Shown one piece after another: positions 1 to 11,280 of a stretch of 64,000 nt of DNA (positions are counted from its first letter, which is position 1; each line of letters opens with the position of its first letter). The translations under genes and the position numbers were made by a program. The stretch spans positions 304,451-368,450 of the forward strand of contig JADDOH010002097.1 of NCBI GenBank assembly GCA_016648135.1, given 5' to 3'. The DNA comes from Agrypnia vestita (Eukaryota; Arthropoda; Insecta; Trichoptera; Phryganeidae). The notes under the pieces are model-generated. The model was given only the letters and a program-made list of their open reading frames with translations. It was not told the origin of the DNA and did not search any database.

Positions 1-981
1 CGGCTTTGGGTTGACCATTGGCAAGTAATTTGAAACCAGTTTTAAATGTTCTATTTAATTAGCACCCTTTATAAACCTGTCGAAATATCACTGAAAATAA
101 ATCAGTATTTCTTGTATTGACTGAGTAATGCAAAGGTTTCTGGATAAAAATACTGAAATGCAGTTAAAATAATTCATTCACTGAAGTACAAAGTTGAGAT
201 AAAGTACAAAGTTAAAAATAATGAAATGCAGAACATGTTTTGTGATTGATAATAGTTTCATTGATGTACAAAATGAAATTTATATACAAAAGTATAATAA
301 AAATGTTAGAAACATGCTGATTTTCAAGTGAATGAAATGGAATATTTAAAACTGGCCAGAAAAATAAATTTTTATTAAGTACGAACGAAATATTTCATGT
401 AATGAGGGAAGAAGAAAAACTAGTTCTAAGGAGCTAAGTGCCAAAAATTTTTAATGTTCAAGAAGTGAAAAAAGCTAGCTGTACTTTTTTTTTTGTTAAT
501 TCTAAAAGTTAATTCAACCACCGTAATATCAAAATGAATTAAATTATTTATCTTGTTTGCCAAAATAATGAATTGGATATGAGCTATGTAAGTCCAAAGT
601 ATATTATCGTTGCTGTAAATATAATAAATCCTATGTGATGTTTTAGTAAGTGTACTGCTAAATGCTGAGATAAATGAATAAAACTGTTTTAAAAAATAAT
701 TTCACAGACTAGATTTATAAAAAATGTTTTAAATAATCAGATGAACGGCAATGTTTTTTAGTATATCTCCATTATTTATATGAAAAAAAGACAATTTGAT
801 TAGTTCATATCAGAATGTACTAAGCGGAATATAGGATTTATTATATATACATCAATGTTATATTCCTACATTTAAGGGTACAAAGTATCAAGTCCAAAGT
901 TGGAAAAGTATTTCTATGTAAAGTATAAATAATGTAAAGTAATAAAGTAATTCTAAAATAATTCTGATAGATTTGTTATAT

Positions 982-1415
982 ACAGGGTGTCTCATAGTTA
1001 ATAGCAAAAACTTTACAGGAGGATTCCTGCCTTGATAATGAGTCCAAAATGTTCAAGCAACCATGACCTAATTAATATCAGTAGTCATGGAGATTGTAAT
1101 ATCAAAGATTGCTATTTTTTCAATATTTCTGACTTATTTTTTGGAAAGGTTGACCTAATAATAAAATCAATGGAGTCGAATAAAATGATAAAAACCTGCA
1201 AAAATTGAAAATATATTTTTTTACAAGGTTTTTATCATTTTATTAGAATTTTATTGAAGTGAATGAATTTTTCATAATCGATATAAGTTACTGTAAAGAT
1301 AGTACAATTTTTTGCAAAAAATGAGTCAGAAACATTGAAAAAATTGCAAATTTTGTTATTGCATATCTGAATAACTATGGTTGTAAAGTTTTTGCTACTA
1401 GCTATGAGACACTTT
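982..1415. repeat. Fold-back MITE, GGGTGTCTCATAG tips
   Basis: The left tip ACAGGGTGTCTCATAG and the right tip CTATGAGACACTTTG are inverted, followed inward by AGCAAAAACTTTA and its complement. The interior is itself a long imperfect palindrome (CAATATTTCTGACTTATTTT on one side, complement on the other). Related interiors occur at about 9290, 25425, 37225, 54675 and 55740. No coding capacity, so it is non-autonomous. Confidence 0.75.
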
Positions 1416-2250
1416 GATACCGGTATACTAATAGCTACTAATTATTGTTTCAATTCGATTCGGGGTGATTCGAATTTTCATGCAAATGAATTTCAGTAAA
1501 TCAAGTCTACATGAATCATGTTTTTTCTGCTTGAAATTCAATCTCTTGAAACAATATTACATGAGATAAATGAGATATTAATAGAAAAGTGTTAAAAAAA
1601 TACAAATGTCCAAAAAATATTTTGAGTGATATATTATTTTAAATCAAGGAATAAAAGATTTATAATATTTATTTAACTCACTTTCTTAATATGTCTGTAG
1701 GTATAATTTTCACCAAAGTAAGTAATAAATATTAATAATAATAATAACAAAACATCGATCATTTTACCGGCTTTCAAGCAATTCGAATTCAAATACAGAA
1801 ATAATAAAAATTGTTGTAGGTATATGAGCAAAACCTAAAAAGGCAAAATTAATATGTACATATTTAATTTTAACTCAGTTTAGAAATGAGAGGCTCAAGC
1901 ATTTTTCGAAATAACCTATTCACTTTGAAATGCAGAAAGCCATAAAATCAAGACTTGAAAAAATTATGATTAATTTTGAATTTGTGCTTGCAATCCGTTT
2001 AGTTGTTTTTAACATAGAATATTTTAATGATTCTCTTGATTTGCTGTTACATTAAATATCACATCTGGAGTCAAATCCAACATTATCAGTGATCTTGTCA
2101 AGTCTTAGTGTTTTTGCCAGTGTATTAGGGATGATGTGACATGCATGCATCGTTTTATATTTTATAAGATCAAAATGTACCAGAGGATTAGCCATTATAC
2201 ATACTCTATGCAGGAGGGATGTAACCGGTTTTTATTTAAGTAGTCGTAAT

Positions 2251-2899
2251 TAGTGATGCAACGAATACTACTTTCACGAATACGAATACGAATATCAAAC
2301 CTACAATTCGGCGAATCCGAATAATTAATACCACCGTTCTTTTTTTACTAAAGACTTAATAATTAAAATTTATCACCAGCAAATTTTTGTTTAAAAATCA
2401 CAACATTTCTTTTATCCGTTTGTACCTACATTCCCAGCGGTCGAAAATAAATATTACTTTTTTCACGCATACGAGAGGTCATGTTATTAGATTAAATTTG
2501 AAATTATTTTATAAGAGTTAACACTTTTTCGCATAATGAAAATATAATGGAACGAATTACAAAAGAAAAACTACATGAAATTATAATAATTACCTTATAA
2601 TAACCCGACGAAACTAGATGAAAGAACTCATGTTATGCTGTGAAACAAGTAACAATCTATAACTTGATAACTCAACAAATCCATTCATTGAATGTTAAGG
2701 GAATCCCTGATAATAGAGTGTGTAGGTGTGTTCGGATACACGATGCACAGCCAAACAGTAATTTGCATATTTGCATTGCGTTCAGTTATAAATAGTTTGT
2801 TTTTAATATTTGTGATGATATTCGGCGAATACGAATATTCGGTAAATATCTACTATTCGGCCAATACAAATATTCGTATGCGTATTCGTTGCATCACTA
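2251..2899. mobile_element. Non-autonomous hAT-like element, 649 bp
   Basis: Inverted termini begin TAGTGATGCAACGAATAC and end with the complement (GTATTCGTTGCATCACTA). The flanks are GTCGTAAT at 2243-2250 and GTTGTAAT at 2900-2907, an 8-bp target duplication with one mismatch, as made by hAT transposases. Sub-terminal ATTCGNNGAAT-like motifs repeat at both ends. No transposase frame is present. Confidence 0.8.
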
Positions 2900-3454
2900 G
2901 TTGTAATGTTAAATGGAAAATATAAATCCTTAAACAAAACTGAATATAAAAAGTAAATGGTAGATTATAGTAGGTAATTTTTTTATCAATTTTTATCAAG
3001 TTTATGAGATTTGTCAAACAATTATTAATGGATTTTTAATTATGAAGATATTTTACAAAAAAGTTATTAAGCTTTCAAAATTAATGGATTTAATAAATCA
3101 AGAATACTAGAAGAAAAAGTAAAAAATTGAAATGATTGCCTCTAAAAATATCCAGAAAACATTGCATAATTAGTGCACATGGATAATTTTGATAAACATT
3201 GGTCAGTTTTGGCTGTGAATTGTATTTTTGTATGCATTTTAACATAATAAAATGCTACATTTACATAATTTTAGTCATATTTTTACCTTGGCCGTCTGTC
3301 TAATGCACACAAGAATTTAACAATGCCAACTATTTGTGCTTGTCATTCTGACAGCCAAAGAAAAATAGTTCTAAGTTCGATCAAAATTTATAGCTGCATT
3401 GGCCATGTATCAGACAGCCCCAGGGTAATAATGAAACAGGTGCCAGAAACGTAC

Positions 3455-3597
3455 CTTTTCCTTGTAAGCAGATCCTAAGAGCTGTACGGATTTGAGATCC
3501 ACACCTTTCATCCCCTTCTTCCCATCCTTGGACCTTCGCTTGCGGAAACATCTCCGAATGCAGCAAAAGCATATTCCGAGTACCACGATACAAACAC
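3455..3597 (-). CDS. Syt1: Synaptotagmin 1, coding exon 3 (membrane helix and linker)
   Basis: This exon of 143 nt encodes residues 107-154 of the partial protein. It starts by completing a glycine codon, continues VCIVVLGICFCCIRRCFRK (second half of the single membrane helix, Cys cluster C116, C118, C119, C123, basic patch), then the linker with GVDLKSVQLLGSAYKEK, which is nearly invariant in insect synaptotagmin 1. The acceptor is TGTAG ending at 3598; the donor is AAAAG/GTACGT at 3455/3454. Entry phase is 1 and exit phase 0, which fits the next expected codon (Val). The protein is the vesicle calcium sensor for neurotransmitter release. The cysteines are the usual palmitoylation sites in the family. 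The family assignment is firm; the paralogue (Syt1) rests on the linker motif. Confidence 0.93.
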
Positions 3598-5489
3598 CTA
3601 CATTCAGATGACATATCAATATATGTATTTATATATACTCGTACATCAATTAAATTAAAAAATTATACATCCTTGTTCAAGGGTTTAAAGAAAACGAATG
3701 GGGTATTGTATCTTTTACATTAAAATTGATAGAATGATAACAAAACTAATGATGAAACAGTAATTACTAATTTGTTTTGACACAAACATGGTGAAAATCC
3801 TATTTTAGAGTTAAATAGTTTTATTGTAGTATTGAGTCGCAGTTCAAGACGAAGTTTTTGCTGTGAATGCAATGTCATTTGTTTGTAGTTTATGTGGCGA
3901 TGTTCCCTTTTGGGTTCTCGCGAACTGTTTGCTAGAATTGGAAACGTCTCGCCGAACCTTTTGTTGATTAATATTTATAATAAAATCAAGTATTTAAATA
4001 CCAGATGTTTCATTGCAAAATAATTACGCTGTTTATTTTGGTATATTCAACGCCACGCCATTCAAATATTTGACACAGTTGCTTCTGAAAAGTTACAACT
4101 ATTTTTTGAAACCCCTCACAAGGGCCTCAAAATAGAATAGGTACGAAATAAAAAGAAATATGCAAATGGGCGGACCACATCGTTCGGAGGACGGATAATC
4201 GCTGAACGAATGTAGTCATTAAGGCGCACTCAAGGAGTCGAAATTCTGCAGAAATACTGGCAACAAAGGACAGAGAAAAGTGGGAGACACTCAGGGAGGC
4301 CTTCATCCAGCAGTGAATTGAAAACGGCCGATGACGATGATGCTGAATAATAAATAATGTCTTTACTGTAGTAAAGGGAATCTGTGAGCCGTGTGAGCGT
4401 TAATTTAGCGAACTGGTTGATATCATTTTGGTTGCACTTCACTAGACAGATTATAGAATAACGAATGAAGCATCACGTTTTTGGTACCCGACCCTACACG
4501 ATTGACTAATTTCATATTATTTGAAGGCGAGACTGATTATTTAAAATTAAGCAATACCAAATGAAATTTTACTCGCATTTATTTTTTAAAGATGTAAATA
4601 TTGGGAAAGATAGATATTTTTGAAAAAAGAGATAAATGTAGTTGGGTTTTATACAACATGAGATGAACTTTCAAAATAGATTTTATCTATCCAACATTTA
4701 TAATACAATAGTTTTAAAGAAGTTTTCTCTGACATTTTTTGAAATTTTTCCCGGATGAAATGGTAAGTGGGACCCACCACGGACTCAGGGTCGTTATATG
4801 AGCAAAAGCCCCCAAATCTGCCCTACTCTTTCGCCATCCAGATTGGAATTGTTTTACTAATATATAAAGAGGTAAAGTTTGTGAGTTTTAAGTTTGTGAG
4901 TTTGGATGTAGAAGGTAATCCCAAAACTACTCATCTGATTTCAAAAAATTCTTTCACCAATATTTAGGATAGACTTTCAAGGTGGCTATAGACTACATTT
5001 TATTCAGTTATAAGAGGGCTTTTCGTGGTGACCTTTTTTACAACTAAAGTCGACTAAAAAACAGTCGAGCGAATGCGTTTATTAACGCTGCCTTAACAGT
5101 AAGAGATAAATGAATGCTCGCTATAAAGAAGTTATAGAACTTAAAAAGGCTTATAAAAAAGTCCATAACAAGTTAAGGTCAATTCACAAATTGATAAAAC
5201 ATGAATAAAATATAAATTAAAAATGAATGTAATTCTGTCGGGGGTAATTTAAGTAGATAGTGTTAAATTCTTATCAAATCTTATTATCTTATCAAAATAA
5301 ATTTGATTATCGCCAGGATAATTTTATGTTGATAAAAACTGCCTTTTATATAACATTGTATGGACGAGTGGTTTAGATTATCTTGATTTTTCACTGATAC
5401 TCTTATAGTCTCAAACTGAATTCCACGCGGGCGAAGCTGCGGGCACAGCTAGTTTGATATAACATATGAAATGGTAGGTGATGACTGAC
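3598..5489 (-). other. Syt1: Syt1 intron 2 (1892 bp)
   Basis: Bounded by AG/GTCAGT at the exon 2 end and TAG/GT at the exon 3 start. It interrupts the codon of Gly107, in the middle of the membrane helix. It contains a Helitron-like 3' end 37 bp from the donor and, at about 4755-4860, a motif (CTACTCTTTCGCCATCCAG) with a diverged match near 26190. The remainder is unassigned AT-rich sequence. Confidence 0.85.
5421..5452 (+). mobile_element. Helitron-like 3' terminus
   Basis: The sequence CACGCGGGCGAAGCTGCGGG followed by CACAGCTAG and then T has the hallmarks of a Helitron 3' end: a short GC-rich hairpin, CTRR (here CTAG) and insertion before T. A very similar tail ends at 55724. The 5' end was not located, so the element length is unknown; the AT-rich sequence from about 5240 may belong to it. 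Confidence 0.55.
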
Positions 5490-5621
5490 CTATGATGATG
5501 GCCACCAGACCCCACGTGGGGATGCCCATCCCAGTGGCGATTTTCGTGACCATCTCTCCGGCCTTCTCCACATCGGACTTGGTGGGTGCTGCGGTTGGGC
5601 CGGTTGAAGACAGATCGTCTG
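5490..5621 (-). CDS. Syt1: Synaptotagmin 1, coding exon 2 (juxtamembrane)
   Basis: This 132-nt exon encodes residues 63-107: ADDLSSTGPTAAPTKSDVEK, then a short amphipathic stretch and GIPTWGLVAIII, the start of the membrane helix. The IPTWG motif just before the helix is typical of insect synaptotagmin 1. Phase is 1 on both sides; it joins exon 1 (single G at 8330) and exon 3 without a frame break. The donor is ATAG/GTCAGT. The acceptor reads TTTTTTAGCAG: AG at 5622-5623 starts the exon at 5621, and a second AG three bases on would start it at 5618 and drop Ala63 while keeping frame. I chose the upstream AG because scanning usually favours it; both are plausible. Confidence 0.92.
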   Translation of the reverse strand, partial: QTICLQPAQPQHPPSPMWRRPERWSRKSPLGWASPRGVWWPSS

Positions 5622-6599
5622 CTAAAAAATAATGGAGCATTGTAGACTAAATTTATGTAAATGTATCTATGCAGGTATCAATTTCAATTTAAAATTCTAT
5701 GATGTACAAATCTTATTATAAACTTATGATATACAAAACGAGACGTTGGTACCAATTAAGTGGAATAAGCGAGCACTGGATGTTTTTTTAAATTGTAATC
5801 CTGTTTTTTATTTTTGTTAATGCCTAGACCTCCAATTTTGAATAAGGGAACATTGGTCCCGAAACTTGTTGATGATTCTATAAATAGTGGTATTATACAA
5901 AATGTTTTCTAATTAAGATAAATCATAGAAGTCTAACAGAGACGAAGCTATATTAATAAGATAAAAGTGTATGGAATTTTTTATGCGACAGCCCAGGACT
6001 TACAACCTGTATGAGCTGGCTTTATTGATTAAGATTGTTTCACATTCCAATATACAGGACCAACCTGCCGATGGTTATGCCTGTTGGAAGAGCTACAGCT
6101 ATGCTGAACAATATCGCTTTGGATATTGATATACTCCATGTGTCTGAATAATTTTTGAAGCAAAATTATTCAGACACATGGGTTTTCCGAAGCAAAATTC
6201 TCCTACGCCTTTGATCAGATTTTATGTTATTTTTAATTAATTAAATATTGTTATTTTGATATATATACTTTCATAATATGTATGCCTTGAACCCTTTGTT
6301 TGTAATGTACATATTGTTAAATAAATTCAATGGAATTGAATCACTCTACATAATGCATAGTTCACCAATTCCATCGTAAGAACATCCATACATTAACAAA
6401 TTTTTGAGTTGTATATATTTTACAAATTGAAACCTTCCGTATATTTGAAGGGACTATGCTAGGGACATCTGTAGTCCAACTCGTGAAATAGTATACATAG
6501 ATTTCGCAGCTGGTAATGATACCCCTATATTTTTAATATGAAGTATTAAGTAAATAAGTGGACTGTATTTCAGTTGTTGATGGAGTGAGATAACAAACT

Positions 6600-6965
6600 G
6601 TTATGTAATTTTTTAAAAATTATATTACGCTTTACTAAATGTGTGCTATTGCTATCTACTTTATATTATCATTTTTATTTTATTGTGTTGTATTTTTATT
6701 ATATTATGTTTTCTTTAAGCTTCTGCTTTTGCTACATACTTGCTTTTTCCTTTATTTTATTTTTGTTTGAACATTATATTTATCTGTTAGTATTGTGCTA
6801 CTGCTATGTACCTATTTGCTTTCTACTTTATATTATTATATTTTCTTGTTTATATTTCACGAGCAATCACTGTCTATTGTTAATAGAATTCATTCATTTA
6901 ATATGTACGCTATACCTTATTGTTTGTAAAAGCAATGAAGGGTGATAATAAATAAATAAATAAAT
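6600..6965 (+). repeat. LINE 3' untranslated tail
   Basis: A T-rich stretch with an open but low-complexity frame (6643-6945, almost only F/Y/L/I/C) ends in GTAAAAGCAATGAAGGGTGA followed by (ATAA)n at 6946-6963. The tetranucleotide tail and GTAAAAGC motif recur near other LINE ends here (58370, 63770). I read it as a 5'-truncated non-LTR tail, not a membrane protein gene. Confidence 0.45.
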
Positions 6966-6992
6966 TAAGCAATATTATTTTTAATGTATGTA

Positions 6993-7251
6993 TGTGGGGC
7001 ATAAAAGCAAAGGCAGCACAATACCCAAAAAAATATAAAAATGTTTTGAATGCAGCCACCGAGGGTTACTAATTTAAAATGTGCTGAATTCTAGATTTTT
7101 TGAGTCTATCCCTTCCACAATCATGTTTCCTATAAATTTGTAGGCTATGTTTCCCATAAAATCTCGAATTCAGTACATTATAAATTAGCAATCCTCGATG
7201 TCTGCATTATTTTTTTTTCGATATCGCTGCCTTTGCTTTTATACCCCACAT
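6993..7251. mobile_element. MITE with TGTGGGGYATAAAAGC termini
   Basis: Inverted ends TGTGGGGCATAAAAGC and its complement at 7226-7250, extended by AAAGGCAGC on both sides. A half copy (GCTGCCTTTGCTTTTATACC) is at 54163-54188. No coding sequence and no clear target duplication seen. Confidence 0.65.
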
Positions 7252-7339
7252 TTGATATTCTCCCGAATTATTTAACATATGCATTAGAATTCCAACTCTC
7301 TCTGATGGTGTAGAAAAGTCTTCAAAGAAAAGCACCACA

Positions 7340-7640
7340 ATATTTGATCGACAGACAATATAATACTGGAAGACGGCTCACACTGCGATCTACTAAATCG
7401 GAGGCACTCTGCAGGCTGGTAGAACCAAGGAGACCTGGAGCCACCAAGTTTGCGGAAGTGCTTTCAGCTATGTGGCCCAGCTATGTGGAATCAGCTGCCT
7501 CCAGTGTTGCAATCTATGGAGAGCCAGGAACTCTTCAAGGAGAGCCTAAAAACTCATTTTTTCAGGATGTCGCACCTGTAAAGCGCCCTTGAAGCGTCTC
7601 TCGGGCAAAAAAGGCGCTATATAAATTAACATAAACATAT
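7340..7640 (+). pseudogene. LINE reverse-transcriptase C-terminal tail
   Basis: One frame reads GPAMWNQLPPVLQSMESQEL followed by FKESLKTHFF, the usual last segment of CR1/L2/Jockey-type LINE ORF2 (GPxxWNSLP...FKxxLKTHLF). It is followed by an AAGCGCC...GGCGCTATATAAAT hairpin, a common 3' end of such elements. It is 5'-truncated. Confidence 0.6.
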
Positions 7641-8205
7641 TTAACTGTAAATAGTTGCGGATATTTTGGATATTTTTCCGAGAAATGATTCTCGACGTTT
7701 CGTTGAAAGAAACAACTCCAATATATCGACAATCAGCGAACATGCACCCAAAGGGAATCTCTGTCACTTCATCAGATTTGACAAGGCAAAAATCTTATCA
7801 TCAGAACTGCACCTTATACCCAGATTAGTGAGGGAATCCATTGAAATATACAAACATTCCAATTTCAATAGAGATGACAGTTACAAACTATCTATCTAGT
7901 TACAAAGTATTTGGCGCCCTGTTCTTAAGACATTGATTCAACCCTTGAGAGACGTGGCAGTAAAGTCCGCCGACGTAACTAGTACATATTGCACACTGGC
8001 GACCTCTATTGTAGAAGAAGTGAACACTCCAAGTGCACACAATTTACGCCCTCGAGAGCAGTAATCAGTCCGCCCTCTACCTCCGCGGGTAAAGGTCGTC
8101 TTCCTGATGACGTTGAATAAGCTTTCAACGAAACATCGAGAATCGTTTCTCGGAAAAACATACGGTTCGTATAAAATATCCGCAACTTTTTACAGTTAAA
8201 TATGT
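7635..8205. repeat. Fold-back element inside Syt1 intron 1
   Basis: Arms of about 75 bp: ACATATTTAACTGTAAATAG at the left and the complement (TACAGTTAAATATGT) at the right, both continuing through TTGCGGATATTTT and a TCTCGA-GTTTCG-TTGAAAG segment. Part of the interior (7985-8150) is homologous, inverted, to 26850-27170. A hammerhead-like motif lies in the right arm (8100-8145). Confidence 0.65.
8100..8145 (+). ncRNA. Hammerhead-like motif (helix I weak)
   Basis: CTGATGA at 8104-8110 is followed by C, then GTTGA (8112-8116) pairing with TCAAC (8125-8129), then GAAAC. The expected palindromic helix III and helix I are poor (ACATC, then GAG). A related inverted copy (26855-26925, minus) has a better helix III site but core changes. 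Probably no longer active; antisense to Syt1. Confidence 0.4.
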
Positions 8206-8329
8206 CTAACGACCGTAAAAACAATCTTAGCTCTTTAATAAAATAAACATAAACATAGAATACGCCTGAAAATCAATGCAGAAAAAGTGATAAACAGTTA
8301 TAGTGTCGGGGATGAACAGATGGACATAC

Positions 8330-8519
8330 CTAGATCTGAGGTTTCTGTGGTGGTGGACTTGTGACGATGGTGCTTGTTGAAGTTGTGCAGGGCGAGGGTG
8401 GGCGTGGGGGAGGGGGAGGTGGGGCCCATGGTGGAGCTCAGCGCCGCTTCCACCGTTTCCTCCTCCGGCGGACTGTCCCGCCGGAATCTCACCGGAGCAA
8501 TGACAGATGGCGCCATTTT
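8330..8519 (-). CDS. Syt1: Synaptotagmin 1, first coding exon
   Basis: The ATG is at 8516-8514 in AAAATGG context. The exon encodes 62 residues plus one base: MAPSVIAPVRFRRDSPPEEE and so on to a His/Thr-rich end (HHRHKSTTTETSDL), the acidic/proline-rich lumenal N-terminus. This part is poorly conserved in the family, so its assignment rests on position, phase and a clean join to exon 2. Upstream is a strong acceptor, a pyrimidine run ending TTTCAG at 8522-8520, leaving only AAA of 5' UTR in this exon; a non-coding leader exon must lie further right. Donor TCTAG/GTATGT. A cryptic donor-like CCG/GTGAGA lies within codons 7-9. No signal peptide, as expected for a type III membrane protein. Confidence 0.85.
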
Positions 8520-8589
8520 CTGAAAGACAACACAGAAAGGAAATGTTTAAAAGGGTGTAAGGCTTTTAGTTGCCGGGTGATCGATTTTT

Positions 8590-9112
8590 TTTTTTTTCAT
8601 TTATTGGTTTTCTTACATCCATATAATTAATAAATCTTGAAAAAAAAACCATTATTGATGTACAGAGCCTTGGGTCAGTTACAAGAAAACACATATATAC
8701 AAGAATATTATACCAGGATCGATAAAAAAAAAAAAAAAAAACAATATGTCTACCTGTGTACCTATTTGTGTGTTTTTATGTGTCCGTGTTTGTATGCGTT
8801 TTTATGTGTTTGTGTGTGTGTTCACATGTGTGGGAAGAAAAATGTCATCGCGCGAGTTTATACGCAAGGGATTTTATAAACTGCTCAAAACTTAAAAATA
8901 AAATATCGAGATCTGCAAAGGCCGTGTCATCGGTATCTAGAACTCTGTTAATAATACAGTTTTTACCGTAGTTTGTTCTCCAATGATTTAAGTGAAAAAG
9001 GCGTGGTGCTCTTGTTCTTCTCTGCGGCACATTAAAATGTATTGAATTTAAAATTTCAGGTGAATCTATGCGATTATTAAGTATTTTGTAAAGGTATTTT
9101 ATATTGCTTATC
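8590..9112 (-). pseudogene. LINE ORF2 C-terminal fragment, minus strand
   Basis: Reading down from about 9112 the frame gives an LNNRIDSPEILNSIHF-type segment, then NVPQRRTRAPRLFHLNHWRT and NYGKNCIINR, ending at a stop at 8845. This is the tail of a non-LTR reverse-transcriptase ORF (YK..N..DSPELL...VP.R.TR...F). T-runs at 8586-8600 mark the 3' tail. 5'-truncated. Confidence 0.6.
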
Positions 9113-9279
9113 GTTCGCCTGTCTTCAAAAGTAGTTATCTTGAATAATTATTTACGGTTTCCGACCCTACTCATTCTGGTAAATGGTGTAACTCGTGGAA
9201 CGATTCGTTCTTGCGTTTCGCTAGCCGTACACGGCGAGCCTTCTGGGAATTTACGACATGAGTACGTCAGAAATACAGA

Positions 9280-9417
9280 AAAAATGCAAACTTTGATGTC
9301 GCTTATCTCCGCGACTGTCGAAATTTCACCCAAAGTGTAAAGAATATTTTATATTAAAAATTACATAAAGAAGACCCCCCGAAGTTTTTGCTACCAGCTA
9401 TGAGACACCCTGTATAT
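9280..9417. repeat. Fold-back MITE, right-end fragment
   Basis: Ends CTATGAGACACCCTGTA with GAAGTTTTTGCTACCAG just inside, and carries the GCAAACTTTGATGTCGC segment shared by the 982-1415 family. The left half is missing or diverged. Confidence 0.6.
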
Positions 9418-9419
9418 AA

Positions 9420-10570
9420 ACGGTACAAAGAACAAAGCCTTTTACAATAAAAACATGATACATATATCTGTGATATTGATAGCAACAAAAAAAATAAAAA
9501 TCAACTTTATATTATAGAATAAAAGAAAAAAGTACAACATTTCAAATAATTACAAAAACAGAGGTAGGATTCGTTCACTTTATGAAAGCCACTTGCATAA
9601 GTGTGTGTGAAACTCTCTGTAATACGTAAATTATGTAGTGGTATTCATTTTTTAAAGCCATACCATTGGCCACTTCAGTATCACACTGGCAGTCACGCGG
9701 AGCGGTCGTTTCTTTGTTTAATATTTTTTATTTGAAGAAACAGTGAATGCAAGATCATAATACTGTGACCACAGACTTAAATCAATAAATTTAGATGAGT
9801 CCGATACAGACGATAATACATTATCTTATTGATTAAAATTAATTGTATGATTTTGAAACCATTTATTTAGAATTATACCTGATTATATATTATTTATTTT
9901 AAACTAGCTACGAGTATAATCCATTAAAATAAATAAGATTTGAATAAAATCTGCCCAATAATTTTTGAGACACCATATTCAAGATTCAAGATTCAAGACA
10001 AGAAAAAAGAGTTTTTTTCGATAAAACACACAAGAATTATGTAGATAATTCGTTTTAAAATTCATCTACCATGCTAGCTTCAAAATGCTATAGCTCAGCC
10101 CAATTTTTGGAATTTTTGACTCAAATTATTTTAAGAACTTCAAGTTATAAGATAAAGCAAAAATTCTTTTTTTGTAAACGTCATGGTGGTGTATCTCCAT
10201 CTATCGCTTAAGCCAGCCTCAACGAAGGGCCACGAGCCCTGTAAACGGCCAATAAAGACTTTCATACACACTTTCCCCTAAAAATAGCTTTGACTCTGTG
10301 AGACATCGATAATTTATCTTAATTAATGATTCTAATTGATTAATCTCATTTGTTTTAAATATCCCATACACACAGATCTATCTATTATATTTTCATGTTT
10401 TCGAGGACCTGTGGATGTGTGATTTCTTAGCATTTCAAAAAACAAAAAACATTTTTTAACCAAGAATAGGTTTCGCGGATAAACGTGATATACAACTGCC
10501 GTAAAAAACTACGTTAAAAAGTGCGAAACATTTTATAGGGGTTCGCGGGTGGGGGATGTACCTAATTTTC
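9420..10570. other. Unassigned AT-rich stretch
   Basis: No gene, RNA or repeat boundary recognised. One short GC-richer piece at about 10190-10260 may be an old repeat. Confidence 0.4.
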
Positions 10571-10789
10571 GTAACGTGGTTATATAGTATCGTTACACGA
10601 ACTAAAGGAAGACATATGTCCGATCGTAGAGAGTGGATACCCGCGGGAATTCAGGTTAAGGAGGAAATTGGATAACTCCAATAAACTAGTTAAAATGGAA
10701 AAAAAAACTTTTTTGCAGGAATATTGTGCTACATGTTTCTGAAATATATATGTAACGCGTTTTTGTTTATCAAACAAAATAATTTCATT

Positions 10790-11035
10790 TTCTGTCCATC
10801 CGTCTGTTTGTCTGTCCTCGTAACTTCGTATAGCGTCCGTAATTTCGTTCGAATTCACGGCTAAAAAATGGACGGAGATGGGGCTTGAACCCCGGGCCAC
10901 CAAACCCGAACCGGCCGATTAACGCATGTGGCTACGGCCGCCTCTCCGCAGATCGCCAAATATATGCTATAAATATATACTAGGGCTTAGCAAAGACGTG
11001 AACCGTGTCACGTTCCGCCCAGCACAATCGCCAGG
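10790..11035 (-). repeat. tRNA-derived SINE, copy 1
   Basis: On the minus strand GGGGTTCAAGCCCC (10880-10893) matches an RNA polymerase III B box, preceded by a GC-rich tRNA-like head. The body then reads TTTTAGCCGTGAATTCGAAC, GAAATTACGGACG and a GACAGACAAACAGACGG run. Copies 2 and 3 are at 54355 and 56905. Confidence 0.6.
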
Positions 11036-11280
11036 GTTTAAATAAGTTCATTTTTTAACTGCCGGCAGGGGAAATATAATTAAAAAATGTTCAAATATTT
11101 TGATAAAAGTCGTTATTACTGTTTCAGAGGTTTCGACTACAAATAAGTAAATAATTTTTTCAAATGGATTTTTCAACTTTTTAATGGTTTTTTCATACAA
11201 GTTGTATGGAGATTCCGACGCATATGGTAGACACGAAACCCGAAAATGAGAAAGGGAGTATTGTAAAAACTTGGTTTTTA

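Larger units (their letters stand above)
1..3454 (-). other. Syt1: Syt1 intron 3 (partial, runs off left edge)
   Basis: Everything left of the exon 3 donor (GTACGT reading down from 3454) is intron after codon 154, phase 0. I found no C2-domain coding sequence here, so the next exon lies outside the window. The stretch is AT-rich and holds a fold-back repeat at 982-1415 and a hAT-like element at 2251-2899; the rest is unassigned. Confidence 0.8.
5622..8329 (-). other. Syt1: Syt1 intron 1 between coding exons (2708 bp)
   Basis: Bounded by TCTAG/GTATGT at 8330/8329 and the AGCAG acceptor at 5622. Phase 1. It holds two LINE 3' tails (about 6600-6965 and 7340-7640), a short inverted-repeat element (6993-7251) and a fold-back with a hammerhead-like motif (7635-8205). 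Otherwise unassigned. Confidence 0.85.

Noticed and set aside
1..3454. C2A-domain exon of Syt1 to the left of exon 3
   Set aside because: Checked the minus-strand frames for the expected conserved C2 motifs; none present, so the exon lies outside the window.
6643..6945. 100-codon hydrophobic open frame that looks like a membrane protein
   Set aside because: Almost entirely F, Y, L, I and C from a T-rich sequence; it ends in a LINE-type (ATAA)n tail. Composition explains it.
8298..8329. Extension of Syt1 exon 1 frame past the donor
   Set aside because: The frame stays open for ten codons, but AG/GTATGT at 8330/8329 and phase-1 joining to exon 2 favour splicing.
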